A stretch of 13,032 nt of DNA from Salinisphaera sp. UBA1666 (GCA_002320455.1 DCKU01000042.1:428-13459), one strand, 5' to 3'; numbered from the stretch's first letter, positions 5,939 through 13,032 are shown. The notes: a model not told the origin generated them from the sequence alone. Numbers and translations are program-made.

Positions 5939-7387
5939 TTATGACGTCGTGTGGTGGCGGCTGACGAGCCAGTCGCGCAGGTCGTCGGTGGACTGGTCCA
6001 GATAGTGATCGATCAGGGCCGGATAGTTGGGCCGCGCGGCAAACAGCGTGAACTGGGCGCGGGCATGCTCGCGGCTGTCGGCCAGCGCCGGTGCCGGGTT
6101 CAGGCGCTGGCCGCCGGCCACGGCCGGCTGTAGCAGATCGATATGCGGCGTATCGGCCGAAAAACGCTGCTCGTGCTCGGCCACGCCGCCGGCCCAGGCA
6201 GTCGCCGGCGCGGCTTCGTCGAACAACAGATCGGCCACCGGCGTCTGGCCGTCGAGAAACCGGCGCACCTGTTGCACGCCCGGCCGGGTCTGTTTGCCCG
6301 GCGTATCGCTCATCTTCATGCGATAGGACCAGCGCCCGTCGTCGTTCTTGAGCGCGGCCAGCTTGTAGACGCCGTCGAGGGCGGCATCCGGCTGGGCCGT
6401 GGTCAGCTTGGTGCCCACGCCCCAGAGCACGATCGGCGCGCCGCGGGCTTTCAGATCGGCAACCACGGCCTCGTCCAGGCTGGAGCTGGCCGCGATCTTG
6501 GTTTCGTGAAAACCGGCCGCGTCCAGGCGCCGGCGCGCGCGCCGGGCCAGCTGGGCGAGATCGCCCGAATCCAGTCGAATGCCGGCCATCTCGTAGCCGC
6601 GTTCGCGCAGGACCCCGCCAGCGCGGATCGCGTTTTCGATACCTTCGACGGTGTTATAGGTATCCACCAGAAACACACAGTTGTTCGGCAGGGCCCGCGC
6701 ATAGGCCTCGAAGGCATCCAGCTCGTCGTCGAAGGCCATCACCCAGCCGTGGGCATGGGTGCCCGATACCGGCACGCCGAACAAGCGACCGGCCAGCACG
6801 TTGGAGGTCGCCGCACAGCCGCCGATATAGGCCGCGCGCGCGGCCGTCACCCCGCCGTCGATGCCCTGGGCCTTGCGCAGGCCGAAATCCAACACCGGGT
6901 CGGGGGCGGCCGCGTGAGCGATGCGCGCGGCCTTGGTGGCCACCAGCGTCGGGAAGTTGATCAGATTGAGCAGGGCGGTTTCCAGAAGCTGGGCTTCGAG
7001 GATCGGCCCGCGCACGCGCAGCATGGGCTGGTGCGGAAAGACCGCGGTGCCCTCGGCGACCGCGTGCACCTCGCCGGAAAAAGCGAAATCGGCCAGATAA
7101 TCCAGAAAACCCGGTGCGAACAACCGCTCGCCAGCGTTATCGGTCAGCGTGGCCAGATAGGCGATATCCGCATCGGAAAACCGCATCCGGGTGATGTAGT
7201 CGATCGCGGTCTGAATGCCGGTGGCGATCGCAAAGCCGTTGGCGTAAGGGGCCGAGCGAAAGAACAGATGAAACACCGCCTCACGCTCGCCGGTGCCGTT
7301 ATGCCAGTGGGCATAGGCCATGGTTAGCTGGTAGAGATCGGTCAGCAGCGCCGGAGCCTGACCGTAGAGATTCTCGATGGCGGACAA
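5939..7387 (-). CDS. pncB: Nicotinate phosphoribosyltransferase
   Basis: The 482-residue enzyme joins nicotinate and PRPP to form nicotinate mononucleotide, with ATP hydrolysis through a phosphohistidine. Diagnostic segments are ALLTDLYQLTMAYAH (13-27), LDFGLRKAQG (166-175), SGTHAHGWVMAF (208-219) with the candidate autophosphorylated His211 or His213, FLVDTYNTVEGI (239-250) and RLDSGDL (271-277). The length fits the longer bacterial form rather than the roughly 400-residue E. coli type. The ATG at 7385-7387 gives the normal N-terminus before LLTDLYQ. It is the first gene of the pncBA pair and faces the DUF374 acyltransferase across a 94-base divergent gap. No binding site of a known NAD repressor was recognised. 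Confidence 0.96.
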   Translation of the reverse strand: MSAIENLYGQAPALLTDLYQLTMAYAHWHNGTGEREAVFHLFFRSAPYANGFAIATGIQTAIDYITRMRFSDADIAYLATLTDNAGERLFAPGFLDYLADFAFSGEVHAVAEGTAVFPHQPMLRVRGPILEAQLLETALLNLINFPTLVATKAARIAHAAAPDPVLDFGLRKAQGIDGGVTAARAAYIGGCAATSNVLAGRLFGVPVSGTHAHGWVMAFDDELDAFEAYARALPNNCVFLVDTYNTVEGIENAIRAGGVLRERGYEMAGIRLDSGDLAQLARRARRRLDAAGFHETKIAASSSLDEAVVADLKARGAPIVLWGVGTKLTTAQPDAALDGVYKLAALKNDDGRWSYRMKMSDTPGKQTRPGVQQVRRFLDGQTPVADLLFDEAAPATAWAGGVAEHEQRFSADTPHIDLLQPAVAGGQRLNPAPALADSREHARAQFTLFAARPNYPALIDHYLDQSTDDLRDWLVSRHHTTS

Positions 7388-7481
7388 GAAAGCTTACCTC
7401 GCGAGCGTGACCGTGCCGGTGGGGGCATCGGTTAAGCTGGGTGCGCTCGGCGGATCAATCGTCCGCGAGCCCATCTAACGT

Positions 7482-8252
7482 ATGCGCCAGTCTAACGAGT
7501 TCGAGCCGGCGATGAAGAGTGCGACCCCTAAAACCACGGCCAGTGGCGATGCCATCCTGAGCCGGCGACAGCGCTGGGCGATACGGCTGGCGGCTCCGCT
7601 GATCCGCGGCGTGGCCCGGCTGTTGCAAGCCACGCTGCGCCCGGCCGAGGTTCAGGGTCTGTCGCATTTAAAGGCCCGCGTCGACAGTGGCCAGGCCACG
7701 ATGCTGTGTATCTGGCACCAGCGCCTGAGCTATACGGCCGGCTGGCTGCTGGGCCCTCAGGACCCGCCTATCAAACCGGGATTTCTGGTCTCGCCGTCAA
7801 GGGACGGCGAGTTGATTGCGGCCGTGGTGGCCGGCTACGGCGCGGACGTGCTACGCGGCTCGGCCAATCGAACCGGCGCCCGCGCGCTGCGGGATCTTTA
7901 TGGGCTGATCCAGGGCGGAGCGTGGCCGGTGCTGCATCCCGACGGCCCGCACGGCCCGCCGCGCGAGGTGAAAACCGGCACGCTGACGCTGGCGCAGATG
8001 ACCCGAGCGGCACTGCTGCCGATCAGCTTTTCGGCGGATCGCTACTGGCAGTTCGGCTCGTGGGACGCATTGATTCTGCCGAAGCCGTTTGCGCGCGTGG
8101 TCATTCATATCGGTGAGCCGGTCCTCATCGACAAGCGCGACGCGGTCGAGGACAAGGCCGCACTCTTGGGCGAGCGCCTGACCGCGCTGGACAGCGCCGC
8201 CGACGCTCAGATGGGCGTCACACCGCGCGCCGGCCGCCGCCGGCGCTTGTAA
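7482..8252 (+). CDS. DUF374-family lysophospholipid acyltransferase
   Basis: The 256-residue protein belongs to the DUF374 branch of the LPLAT superfamily, membrane-associated enzymes that transfer acyl chains to lipid or lipid A-like acceptors. Visible signatures are CIWHQRL with His79 (76-82), VSPSRDGELIA (103-113), RGSANRTGARALRDL (125-139) and the hallmark HPDGPHGPP (152-160), then LLPISFSADRYWQF. A basic amphipathic stretch (29-54) probably sits at the inner membrane. The C-terminus ends in an Arg-rich tail. The start is uncertain: the ATG at 7482 and the one at 7512 (residue 11) both lack a clear Shine-Dalgarno, and the conserved region begins after either. It converges on the ligase-carrier gene with a 31-base gap. 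The acyl acceptor is unknown. Confidence 0.87.
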   Translation: MRQSNEFEPAMKSATPKTTASGDAILSRRQRWAIRLAAPLIRGVARLLQATLRPAEVQGLSHLKARVDSGQATMLCIWHQRLSYTAGWLLGPQDPPIKPGFLVSPSRDGELIAAVVAGYGADVLRGSANRTGARALRDLYGLIQGGAWPVLHPDGPHGPPREVKTGTLTLAQMTRAALLPISFSADRYWQFGSWDALILPKPFARVVIHIGEPVLIDKRDAVEDKAALLGERLTALDSAADAQMGVTPRAGRRRRL

Positions 8253-8258
8253 TTACGC

Positions 8259-8285
8259 AAAACGGGCGCCCGGGCCCGGGCCTTT
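8259..8285. terminator. Convergent-gene terminator candidate
   Basis: A pure G/C palindrome (GCCCGGGCCCGGGC, 8268-8281) is flanked by AAAA on the left (8259-8262) and TTT on the right (8283-8285), so in either direction a GC hairpin precedes a short U-run. It fills the gap between two converging genes and could stop transcription from both sides. The usable stem is only about 5 bp once a loop is allowed. Confidence 0.45.
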
Positions 8286-10251
8286 ACGACGAGGCGCTAG
8301 AGCCGTCCAACACCTCGGCCAGGTCGTTGATGGTGGGGTAGTCGAACAGATCGGTGACCTCGAGACGATCGGGCCACTGGGCTTCGATGCCTTCGTGAAT
8401 CTGGGCCAGCTCCAGCGAGGACAGGCCCACTTCGAACAGATTGTCGTCGGGGCCGATTTGCTTGTCCGGGGCGACCTCGTGACAGATGCCGGCCAGCAGC
8501 GTGGCCGCCGAGGCCTCGTCGGCCGTGCTGTCGGCGGCGGTCGGCGTTTCGCCGGTGACCATCAACGCCTCGAGCGCGCCCAGCCGGTCACTGTAGTCGC
8601 CGGCCACGAACGCAGAAGCCAGCTCGGCGCGCTGGAGCTTGCCGCTGGTGGTCTTGGGCATGCGCTCGATGGGCACCACGCGATCCACCACCAGGCCGGT
8701 CTGCTGGTTCACGTACTGGGCCACGTTCCGGGCGATGGGCACGAAGTCTTCGTCGTGGCCGCGAAAGACCACGAACAGAATTAAAGCATCGGCTTCGGCG
8801 CCCGGAGTGCGCACGCCGGCCGCGGCGATCTTGCCGAGCTCGATCTGCGGCGCGCCGGCGGCCACGGCCTCGATATCCTGCGGGTAGAAGTTGGCGCCGC
8901 CGACGAAGATGATGTCCTTGGCCCGGCCGGTAATGAACAGGTTGCCGTCGTGGACGAAGCCCAGGTCCCCGGTGGCCAGCCAGCCGTCACCGCGCTGGGC
9001 GGCCGCATTGGCTTCGGGGTTGTCGTAATAGCCGGCGGTGACGTTGGCCCCGCGAATCCAGACGTGGCCGACGCGATCGGCGGCCAGAGCCGCCTCGTTG
9101 GCATCCACGATACGCACCGCTGCACCTTGCACCGGCTGGCCCAGGTCCACGAGCTCGATGGCGTTGGCGGCTGTGCTGGGCTCGATGGTATCGCCCACGC
9201 CCAGGCGCCCGGGCGCCACGCTAATGCTCGCCAGCCCGCGGCCGGCCGGTGGAAAACTGGCCGCCAGGCTGGCCTCAGCCATGCCATAGACACAGAACAT
9301 GACCGATTCGCTTAGCCCGCAGGGCGCGAGCGTGGTCAAAAACTCACGCGCCAGACCGGCCGAAATAGGCTCGGCGCCGTTGTAGATCAGGCGCACCGCC
9401 GACAGGTCCAAGTCAGCCGGCAGGCCGCGGGCGCTGATCGCGCGCAGCGTGTGGCGATACCCGAAGTTGGGCGAGCACAGCAGCGTGGCGCCTTTTTCGC
9501 TGGCTTTTTCCAGCCACAGCAGCGGGCGCCGCGCGAACAGATCCGGCGTCATTAGATAGTGGGTAAACGCCGAATAGACCAGCGTGAGATGGAAACCGAT
9601 CAGGCCCATGTCGTGGGTCAGCGGCATCCACGACAAGGCGATTTCATGCTCGCCGAGATCCGAGCCGGCGCTGATGGCATCGACGTTGGCCAACACGTTG
9701 GCATGGGTCAGCACCACGCCTTTGGGGTCGCCAGTAGAGCCGGACGAGAACTGGATGAAGGCCGTGTCCTGGCCACTCACATTGGCCGGCCGGGCCTCGG
9801 TCTCGACCGCCGAGGGCTCATCCGAGATCACGCGCGCGGCCAGGTGCTCGGCGGTCTCGGGCTCGCCGGCGTCTTCCAAAAAAGTGCGCACGCGCGCCAG
9901 ATGCTTGGCATCCATGACGAGGCGGGGCTCACCCATGTGGCGCCAGACCCGAACCAGCTTGTCGAGATGCGCGTTGGTGGCACCCGCGGCCACCGGCACC
10001 GGTACCAGGCCGCCGTAGAGTCCGGCCCAGAAGAACTGCAGAAAACGCAGGGTATCGGGCACGAAAATGACCAGCGGCTCGCCGGCGGCGGCACCCTCGG
10101 CCTGTAGTACGGCCAGCATGCGATGGGCCGCGCGCTGCAGCAGGCGATAACTCAGACGGCGCTCGTCGTTGGCCCCGTCGATGAAGCCGATTTCGCCGGC
10201 GGTCTGGCTGGCGGCGTCCAGCATGCCGGTGAGCGTTTGATAGCGGGTCAT
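8284..10251 (-). CDS. FAAL-type AMP ligase fused to an acyl-carrier domain
   Basis: Numbered from the ATG at 10249-10251 (655 residues). An adenylate-forming ligase activates a carboxylic acid as acyl-AMP and should load it onto its own carrier domain. Ligase motifs: phosphate loop SSGSTGDPKG (169-178), SWMPLTHDMGLIG (207-219), YGMAEAS (322-328), TGDLGF (427-432), GRAKDII, then YPQDIE as in fatty-acyl-AMP ligases, and PKTTSGKLQR with catalytic Lys538. An Asp/Glu/Ala-rich linker leads to a carrier domain (about 585-655) with DDNLFEVGLSSLELAQI, whose Ser612 is the expected phosphopantetheine site. A GTG at 10315-10317 would add 22 residues without recognisable homology; neither start has a clear Shine-Dalgarno. 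It follows the P450 gene by 99 bases on the same strand. No condensation, reductase or thioesterase domain is present. A fatty acid substrate is likely but not proven. Confidence 0.9.
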   Translation of the reverse strand: MTRYQTLTGMLDAASQTAGEIGFIDGANDERRLSYRLLQRAAHRMLAVLQAEGAAAGEPLVIFVPDTLRFLQFFWAGLYGGLVPVPVAAGATNAHLDKLVRVWRHMGEPRLVMDAKHLARVRTFLEDAGEPETAEHLAARVISDEPSAVETEARPANVSGQDTAFIQFSSGSTGDPKGVVLTHANVLANVDAISAGSDLGEHEIALSWMPLTHDMGLIGFHLTLVYSAFTHYLMTPDLFARRPLLWLEKASEKGATLLCSPNFGYRHTLRAISARGLPADLDLSAVRLIYNGAEPISAGLAREFLTTLAPCGLSESVMFCVYGMAEASLAASFPPAGRGLASISVAPGRLGVGDTIEPSTAANAIELVDLGQPVQGAAVRIVDANEAALAADRVGHVWIRGANVTAGYYDNPEANAAAQRGDGWLATGDLGFVHDGNLFITGRAKDIIFVGGANFYPQDIEAVAAGAPQIELGKIAAAGVRTPGAEADALILFVVFRGHDEDFVPIARNVAQYVNQQTGLVVDRVVPIERMPKTTSGKLQRAELASAFVAGDYSDRLGALEALMVTGETPTAADSTADEASAATLLAGICHEVAPDKQIGPDDNLFEVGLSSLELAQIHEGIEAQWPDRLEVTDLFDYPTINDLAEVLDGSSASS

Positions 10252-10350
10252 AAGCGTGGCGTGGTCGTTGCGGGCCCGGCATCCGCCGAGCGCGTCGTGA
10301 TCCGGAAAGCGAGCCACGCCGTACCCAAGCGGAAACGACGCGGCCTGTCT

Positions 10351-11673
10351 TCATCGAGCGCGTAATTGTAGCGGCATTGTGCCGGCCGGCCGTAGATTGA
10401 TGCCCGCCTCCAGGTCCGGCGGGCCGTTGCCCGCCCACTCGGGTGTGAACCGCGCGAGCTGGCTGACCAGGTGCAGCCGCATTTCGGCCCAGGCCAGATG
10501 CTCGCCAATACAATGACGCGGCCCGGCGGCAAACGGCACAAACGCCGCGTGTCGTGAAGGCTTGCGCGCCGCCAGGAACCGGTCCGGGTCAAACACGTCC
10601 GGCGCGTGCCAGTAGGCCGGGTGGCGATGAAGCAGCCACGGACAGATCACCAGCTGGGTGCCGGCCGCGATCGGGTAGCCGCCCAGGCTATGGTCGTAGC
10701 GGGCCCGGCGCGAGAGCAGCCAGCCCGGCGGATAAAGCCGGAGCGTTTCGGCGATCACGCGGTCGGTCAGGGCCAGGCCGGGATCGTCATGCCCGCCGGT
10801 GGCGGCCAGCTTTGCCCTGTCACAGCCGTCGGCCTCGGCCTGTAAGCGCGCTCGAATATCGGGGTGGGTCGCAATCAGATACCAGGCAAAGGCCAGGGCG
10901 CTGGCCGTGGTCTCGTGCCCGGCCACGATCAGAGTCATGACCTCGTCGATGAGGGCCGCGCGGTCCATCGTCTGGCCATCGCGGCCGTTGGCCGTCATCA
11001 GTTGGCCCAGAAAATCAAAACGAGGCTCGTCGCGGGCCAGACGCGCGTCGATGATCGTGCCTACGGTCTTTTTCAATCCGTGGAAACGTGCCGCGAATCG
11101 AAGATCACGCGTGGGCTCTTCTGTTAATAACGAGAAGGGATTGGCTCCGGCCTCGACCAGCGTGTCGTAATCAGGGCCAAAGATGGCGCGTAGGACGATG
11201 ACCAGAATGAGCTCGCTGACGTCGGCGGCGGCGTCGACCGCACGCGCGGCATCGGCCGCCCGATGCCAGCGCTCGGACAGACGTTCGTTCTCTGCCAGGA
11301 TCATGGCGTTATGATCTGCCAGCCGCTGCGGGCGGAACGCGGGCTGCATTAAGCGGCGCTGGCGGATCCAAAAGTCGCCCTCGCTGACCATGATGCCGTT
11401 GCCCAACAGGATCTTGACCCGGTCCAGGCCTAGGCCTTTGGTATAGGCATCGGCCTGTCGCACCAACACCTGCTGGACGAGCGCCGGGTCGTTGATGACC
11501 CAGTGGGTTGCCCCGCTGCGGGGATCGGTAACAGTAAACAGATCGCCTAGCTCGGCCTGTAAGCGGGCCAGCGCGTGGCGTGTCGCGTCGTCGGGCGCCA
11601 GCGACCAGGCTTGATCGGCATGGATCGGGGCGTCGCGCCGCTGCGCGTGAGTCGTCAGTGTTGCAGTTGTCAC
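10351..11673 (-). CDS. Cytochrome P450 monooxygenase
   Basis: The 440-residue protein is a soluble-looking bacterial P450 with no membrane anchor. Key elements: C-helix WIRQRRLMQPAF (102-113), I-helix oxygen-activation motif AGHETT (251-256), ExxR pair Glu309 and Arg312 in ETLRLYPP, FDPDRF (361-366), and the haem loop FAAGPRHCIGEHLA with ligand Cys388. The second position of that loop is Ala where Gly or Ser is common. Its overall pattern is nearer to class E-like bacterial fatty-acid hydroxylases than to P450cam types (inference). The start is a GTG at 11671-11673; no in-frame ATG lies nearby. It is the first gene of an operon with the ligase-carrier protein, which suggests its substrate is bound to the carrier. 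No ferredoxin or reductase gene is in the window, so electrons must come from elsewhere. Confidence 0.95.
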   Translation of the reverse strand: MTTATLTTHAQRRDAPIHADQAWSLAPDDATRHALARLQAELGDLFTVTDPRSGATHWVINDPALVQQVLVRQADAYTKGLGLDRVKILLGNGIMVSEGDFWIRQRRLMQPAFRPQRLADHNAMILAENERLSERWHRAADAARAVDAAADVSELILVIVLRAIFGPDYDTLVEAGANPFSLLTEEPTRDLRFAARFHGLKKTVGTIIDARLARDEPRFDFLGQLMTANGRDGQTMDRAALIDEVMTLIVAGHETTASALAFAWYLIATHPDIRARLQAEADGCDRAKLAATGGHDDPGLALTDRVIAETLRLYPPGWLLSRRARYDHSLGGYPIAAGTQLVICPWLLHRHPAYWHAPDVFDPDRFLAARKPSRHAAFVPFAAGPRHCIGEHLAWAEMRLHLVSQLARFTPEWAGNGPPDLEAGINLRPAGTMPLQLRAR

Positions 11674-11688
11674 GGGTCTGATTCGGTG

Positions 11689-11713
11689 CGATATCTGCGC
11701 GCGACAGATATCG
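11689..11713. promoter_or_regulatory. Perfect 9-9 palindrome, candidate operator of the divergent promoter
   Basis: CGATATCTG (11689-11697) and CAGATATCG (11705-11713) are exact inverted repeats around a 7-base spacer. They sit in the middle of the 49-base gap between the P450 and phosphopantetheinyl transferase starts. The site overlaps the expected transcription start of the P450 operon and a weak rightward promoter (TTGTCA at 11667-11672, GATATC at 11690-11695). One dimeric repressor here could control both directions. No regulator gene is adjacent. Confidence 0.6.
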
Positions 11714-11717
11714 AAAG

Positions 11718-11723
11718 ATTATA
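11718..11723 (-). promoter_or_regulatory. -10 box (TATAAT) of the P450-ligase operon
   Basis: A perfect TATAAT lies on the minus strand. Transcription would begin near 11710, inside the right arm of the palindrome, giving a leader of about 37 bases to the P450 GTG. The matching -35 (CAACCT at 11746-11741) is poor, so activation or a weak promoter is possible. The box overlaps the first base of the divergent ATG. Confidence 0.4.
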
Positions 11724-12340
11724 TGCGTGTAGTATACACCAGGTTGTGCACAACGCAGGAGGCCGGCCTGGCTGAATGGCCGGTCGATAACCTGCCGCCG
11801 GTCTATCGCGAACGCGTGGCGGCCATGGACAATAGGGCAGCCCGGGCACGCACGGTGGCCGGGCTGTTGCTGTTGCGCTACGGCCTGGCCGATGACGCTG
11901 CCTGGCAGCGTTTAGGTCTGTCCGCCACGGGCCGGCCAGAGATTGCGGGCGGGCTGGGGTTCTCGATTTCGCATTCGGCGGCGCTTGTTGGATGTGCCCT
12001 GTGCGATACGGCCGACGTGGGGCTAGATATCGAAGCGCGCCGGAGTGATGTCTCGGCGCGGCTGGTCGAGCGGATCGCCACGGCCGAGCACGATTTCTTT
12101 GCGGCCTGGTGCGCGCGCGAGGCCACGGTCAAGGCCAGCGGTCGTGTTGGCCTGGCGCGAGTGCGCGCGATCGGGCTGGAGAGATGCCACGCCCGCCTAG
12201 ACGAGCGCGACTGGCCGTTACGCTGGCTGGACTTAGACGACGACTATGCGGCGTGCCTGGCGGTCGCGCCAGAGGCCGCGGCGACGCTCGACGCTGTTGA
12301 ATGCGAGCGCGTTGATGCCCGTACGCTGATTGGCCGGTGA
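11723..12340 (+). CDS. Sfp-type 4'-phosphopantetheinyl transferase
   Basis: The 205-residue enzyme transfers the phosphopantetheine arm of CoA to a serine of carrier proteins, turning apo into holo forms. Family motifs are in order: GRPEI (70-74), FSISHS (80-85), VGLDIE with metal ligands Asp102 and Glu104 (99-104), and WCAREATVKASG (129-140) with Glu133 and Lys137. Length is at the short end of the Sfp class. The ATG at 11723 is preferred because VVYTRL forms the expected first strand. Oddly, a perfect AGGAGG (11757-11762) lies inside the coding region, 5 bases before an in-frame CTG at 11768. It diverges from the P450 operon, and the carrier domain of the ligase is its obvious local partner. 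It converges on the NUDIX gene with an 18-base gap. Confidence 0.93.
   Translation: MRVVYTRLCTTQEAGLAEWPVDNLPPVYRERVAAMDNRAARARTVAGLLLLRYGLADDAAWQRLGLSATGRPEIAGGLGFSISHSAALVGCALCDTADVGLDIEARRSDVSARLVERIATAEHDFFAAWCAREATVKASGRVGLARVRAIGLERCHARLDERDWPLRWLDLDDDYAACLAVAPEAAATLDAVECERVDARTLIGR
11743..11754. repeat. 12-bp perfect palindrome in the transferase N-terminus
   Basis: GTTGTGCACAAC is a perfect palindrome lying 30 bases right of the main operator candidate. GTGTA-GTA-TACAC (11727-11739) is a further small dyad between them. With the operator, three dyads crowd into 66 bases. This one overlaps the position of the -35 region of the P450 promoter, so it could be a second regulator site. Confidence 0.4.
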
Positions 12341-12358
12341 GCACGGGCGGCGAAGGCG

Positions 12359-12892
12359 CTAAACCCGGTCGGGCCGGCAGCGAATGAAATACAGGCCGGT
12401 GTAGACCTTGGGGTCGACGGGAATGCCTGCGGCCTCGCGCTCGGCCAGCCACGCATCGACCTGGTCGAGTGCCACCGCGTGGACCGTGATGTCTTCGCTG
12501 TCGTCGCCCCCGCCGGCGTGAACATGTGTGAGATCGAGCGCGCGGTAGAACCACAGGATCTCGCCCGACAGGCCGGCGCTGGGCGGTCCACCGGTGAGAT
12601 AGACCATGCGATTAGGCCGCCAGCCGGTCTCTTCTTCCAGCTCGCGAGCTGCCGCTGTCGCGCGATCTTCGTCTTCAGCGCCTTCGATGTCGCCGACTAG
12701 CCCAGCGGGCAGTTCGATGACCGGCCCGCCGAGCGCCGGGCGGGGCTGCTCGACCAACAGCAGCTCGTCGGCCGGGGTAACGGCTGCGATCACGGCGGCA
12801 CCGCGGGCGTTCACGCGTTTGACGTATTCCCAGGTGTCGGTCCGGCAAAGCCGTAGAAAATCGCCTTCATAGAGAGTCTGTTCGTCGTTCAC
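12359..12892 (-). CDS. NUDIX hydrolase, ADP-ribose pyrophosphatase type
   Basis: The 177-residue protein is a NUDIX pyrophosphatase, of the kind that cleaves ADP-ribose or related nucleoside diphosphate sugars to AMP and a sugar phosphate. A central domain carries AAVIAAVTPADELLLVEQPRP (32-52), then VIELPAGLVGD (58-68). The metal-binding helix RELEEETGW lies at 83-91; Glu87, and possibly Glu86, bind magnesium. Between PAGLVGD and REL the sequence is two residues longer than the strict NUDIX spacing, a variant seen in proteobacterial members of this type. After it comes GGPPSAGLSGEILWFYRA, resembling the typical loop with Pro and Ser before SGE. The start is a GTG at 12890-12892. It converges on the phosphopantetheinyl transferase and probably has nothing to do with it. 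The exact substrate is not decidable. Confidence 0.9.
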   Translation of the reverse strand: MNDEQTLYEGDFLRLCRTDTWEYVKRVNARGAAVIAAVTPADELLLVEQPRPALGGPVIELPAGLVGDIEGAEDEDRATAAARELEEETGWRPNRMVYLTGGPPSAGLSGEILWFYRALDLTHVHAGGGDDSEDITVHAVALDQVDAWLAEREAAGIPVDPKVYTGLYFIRCRPDRV

Positions 12893-13032
12893 GCTGATGG
12901 CCCAGCCACATGTTTAACGTCTCAGTCTACGTGGGCAGACAAGCTTTGCTAGGGCCTGTTGAGGTTTCATCCGAGCGCCTTCGTCGAGAGTCCGCAGTGT
13001 GTCCTGCAAGGCGCGAGTCGCCGCATCGTGGC

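Noticed and set aside
6143..7327. Long plus-strand open frame opposite pncB
   Set aside because: It mirrors a clear NAPRTase on the other strand and has no recognisable motif; long antisense frames are expected in GC-rich DNA.
10252..10317. N-terminal extension of the ligase from a GTG at 10317
   Set aside because: The 22 extra residues have no resemblance to ligase N-termini and there is no Shine-Dalgarno; the ATG at 10249-10251 starts the normal fold. It remains possible.
11689..11713. LuxR-type lux box
   Set aside because: The CTG and CAG half-sites are separated by 7 bases, not the roughly 10 expected, so it is described only as a palindrome.

Overview
The window is GC-rich, densely packed proteobacterial chromosome. 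The gene types (type II dehydroquinase, long-form ThiC, PncA/PncB, a DUF374 acyltransferase, a GTAG-headed REP hairpin) and the rather acidic proteins suggest a gammaproteobacterium, perhaps a halophile of the Salinisphaera kind. That placement is inference. No rRNA, tRNA, CRISPR or intact insertion sequence was seen.

Left part (1-5313), all on the minus strand. Reading with transcription: thiC (thiamine pyrimidine synthesis), a small secreted protein that may be DUF3015-like, a class II-type histone-deacetylase-family amidohydrolase, a HigBA-like toxin-antitoxin pair in visibly AT-richer DNA, aroQ (shikimate pathway), and a signal-peptide-bearing acetamidase/formamidase-like protein that stops after 100 residues and looks like a gene remnant. 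The 344-base gap upstream of thiC contains no convincing gene. It holds a folded thiC leader without a recognisable TPP riboswitch, a REP-like hairpin, and two inverted copies of a CAGATT-type intergenic repeat.

Middle part (5314-8252). pncB and pncA sit 4 bases apart on the minus strand. Together they take nicotinamide to nicotinate and then to nicotinate mononucleotide (Preiss-Handler NAD salvage). A DUF374-type lysophospholipid acyltransferase diverges from them on the plus strand and converges on the next operon.

Right part (8253-12340), the most interesting region. A cytochrome P450 and a FAAL-type AMP ligase fused to its own acyl-carrier domain lie on the minus strand. An Sfp-type 4'-phosphopantetheinyl transferase is transcribed divergently from the P450. 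The 49-base region between the two start codons holds a perfect 9-bp inverted repeat, and a TATAAT box (11718-11723) overlaps the first base of the transferase ATG. The three proteins read as a self-contained cassette: the transferase activates the carrier domain, the ligase loads a carboxylic acid (probably a fatty acid) onto it, and the P450 oxidises the tethered chain. No condensation domain, thioesterase or P450 redox partner is present in the window, so the product and release step are unknown.

A NUDIX hydrolase of the ADP-ribose pyrophosphatase type closes the window on the minus strand. The last 140 bases have no assignable content.
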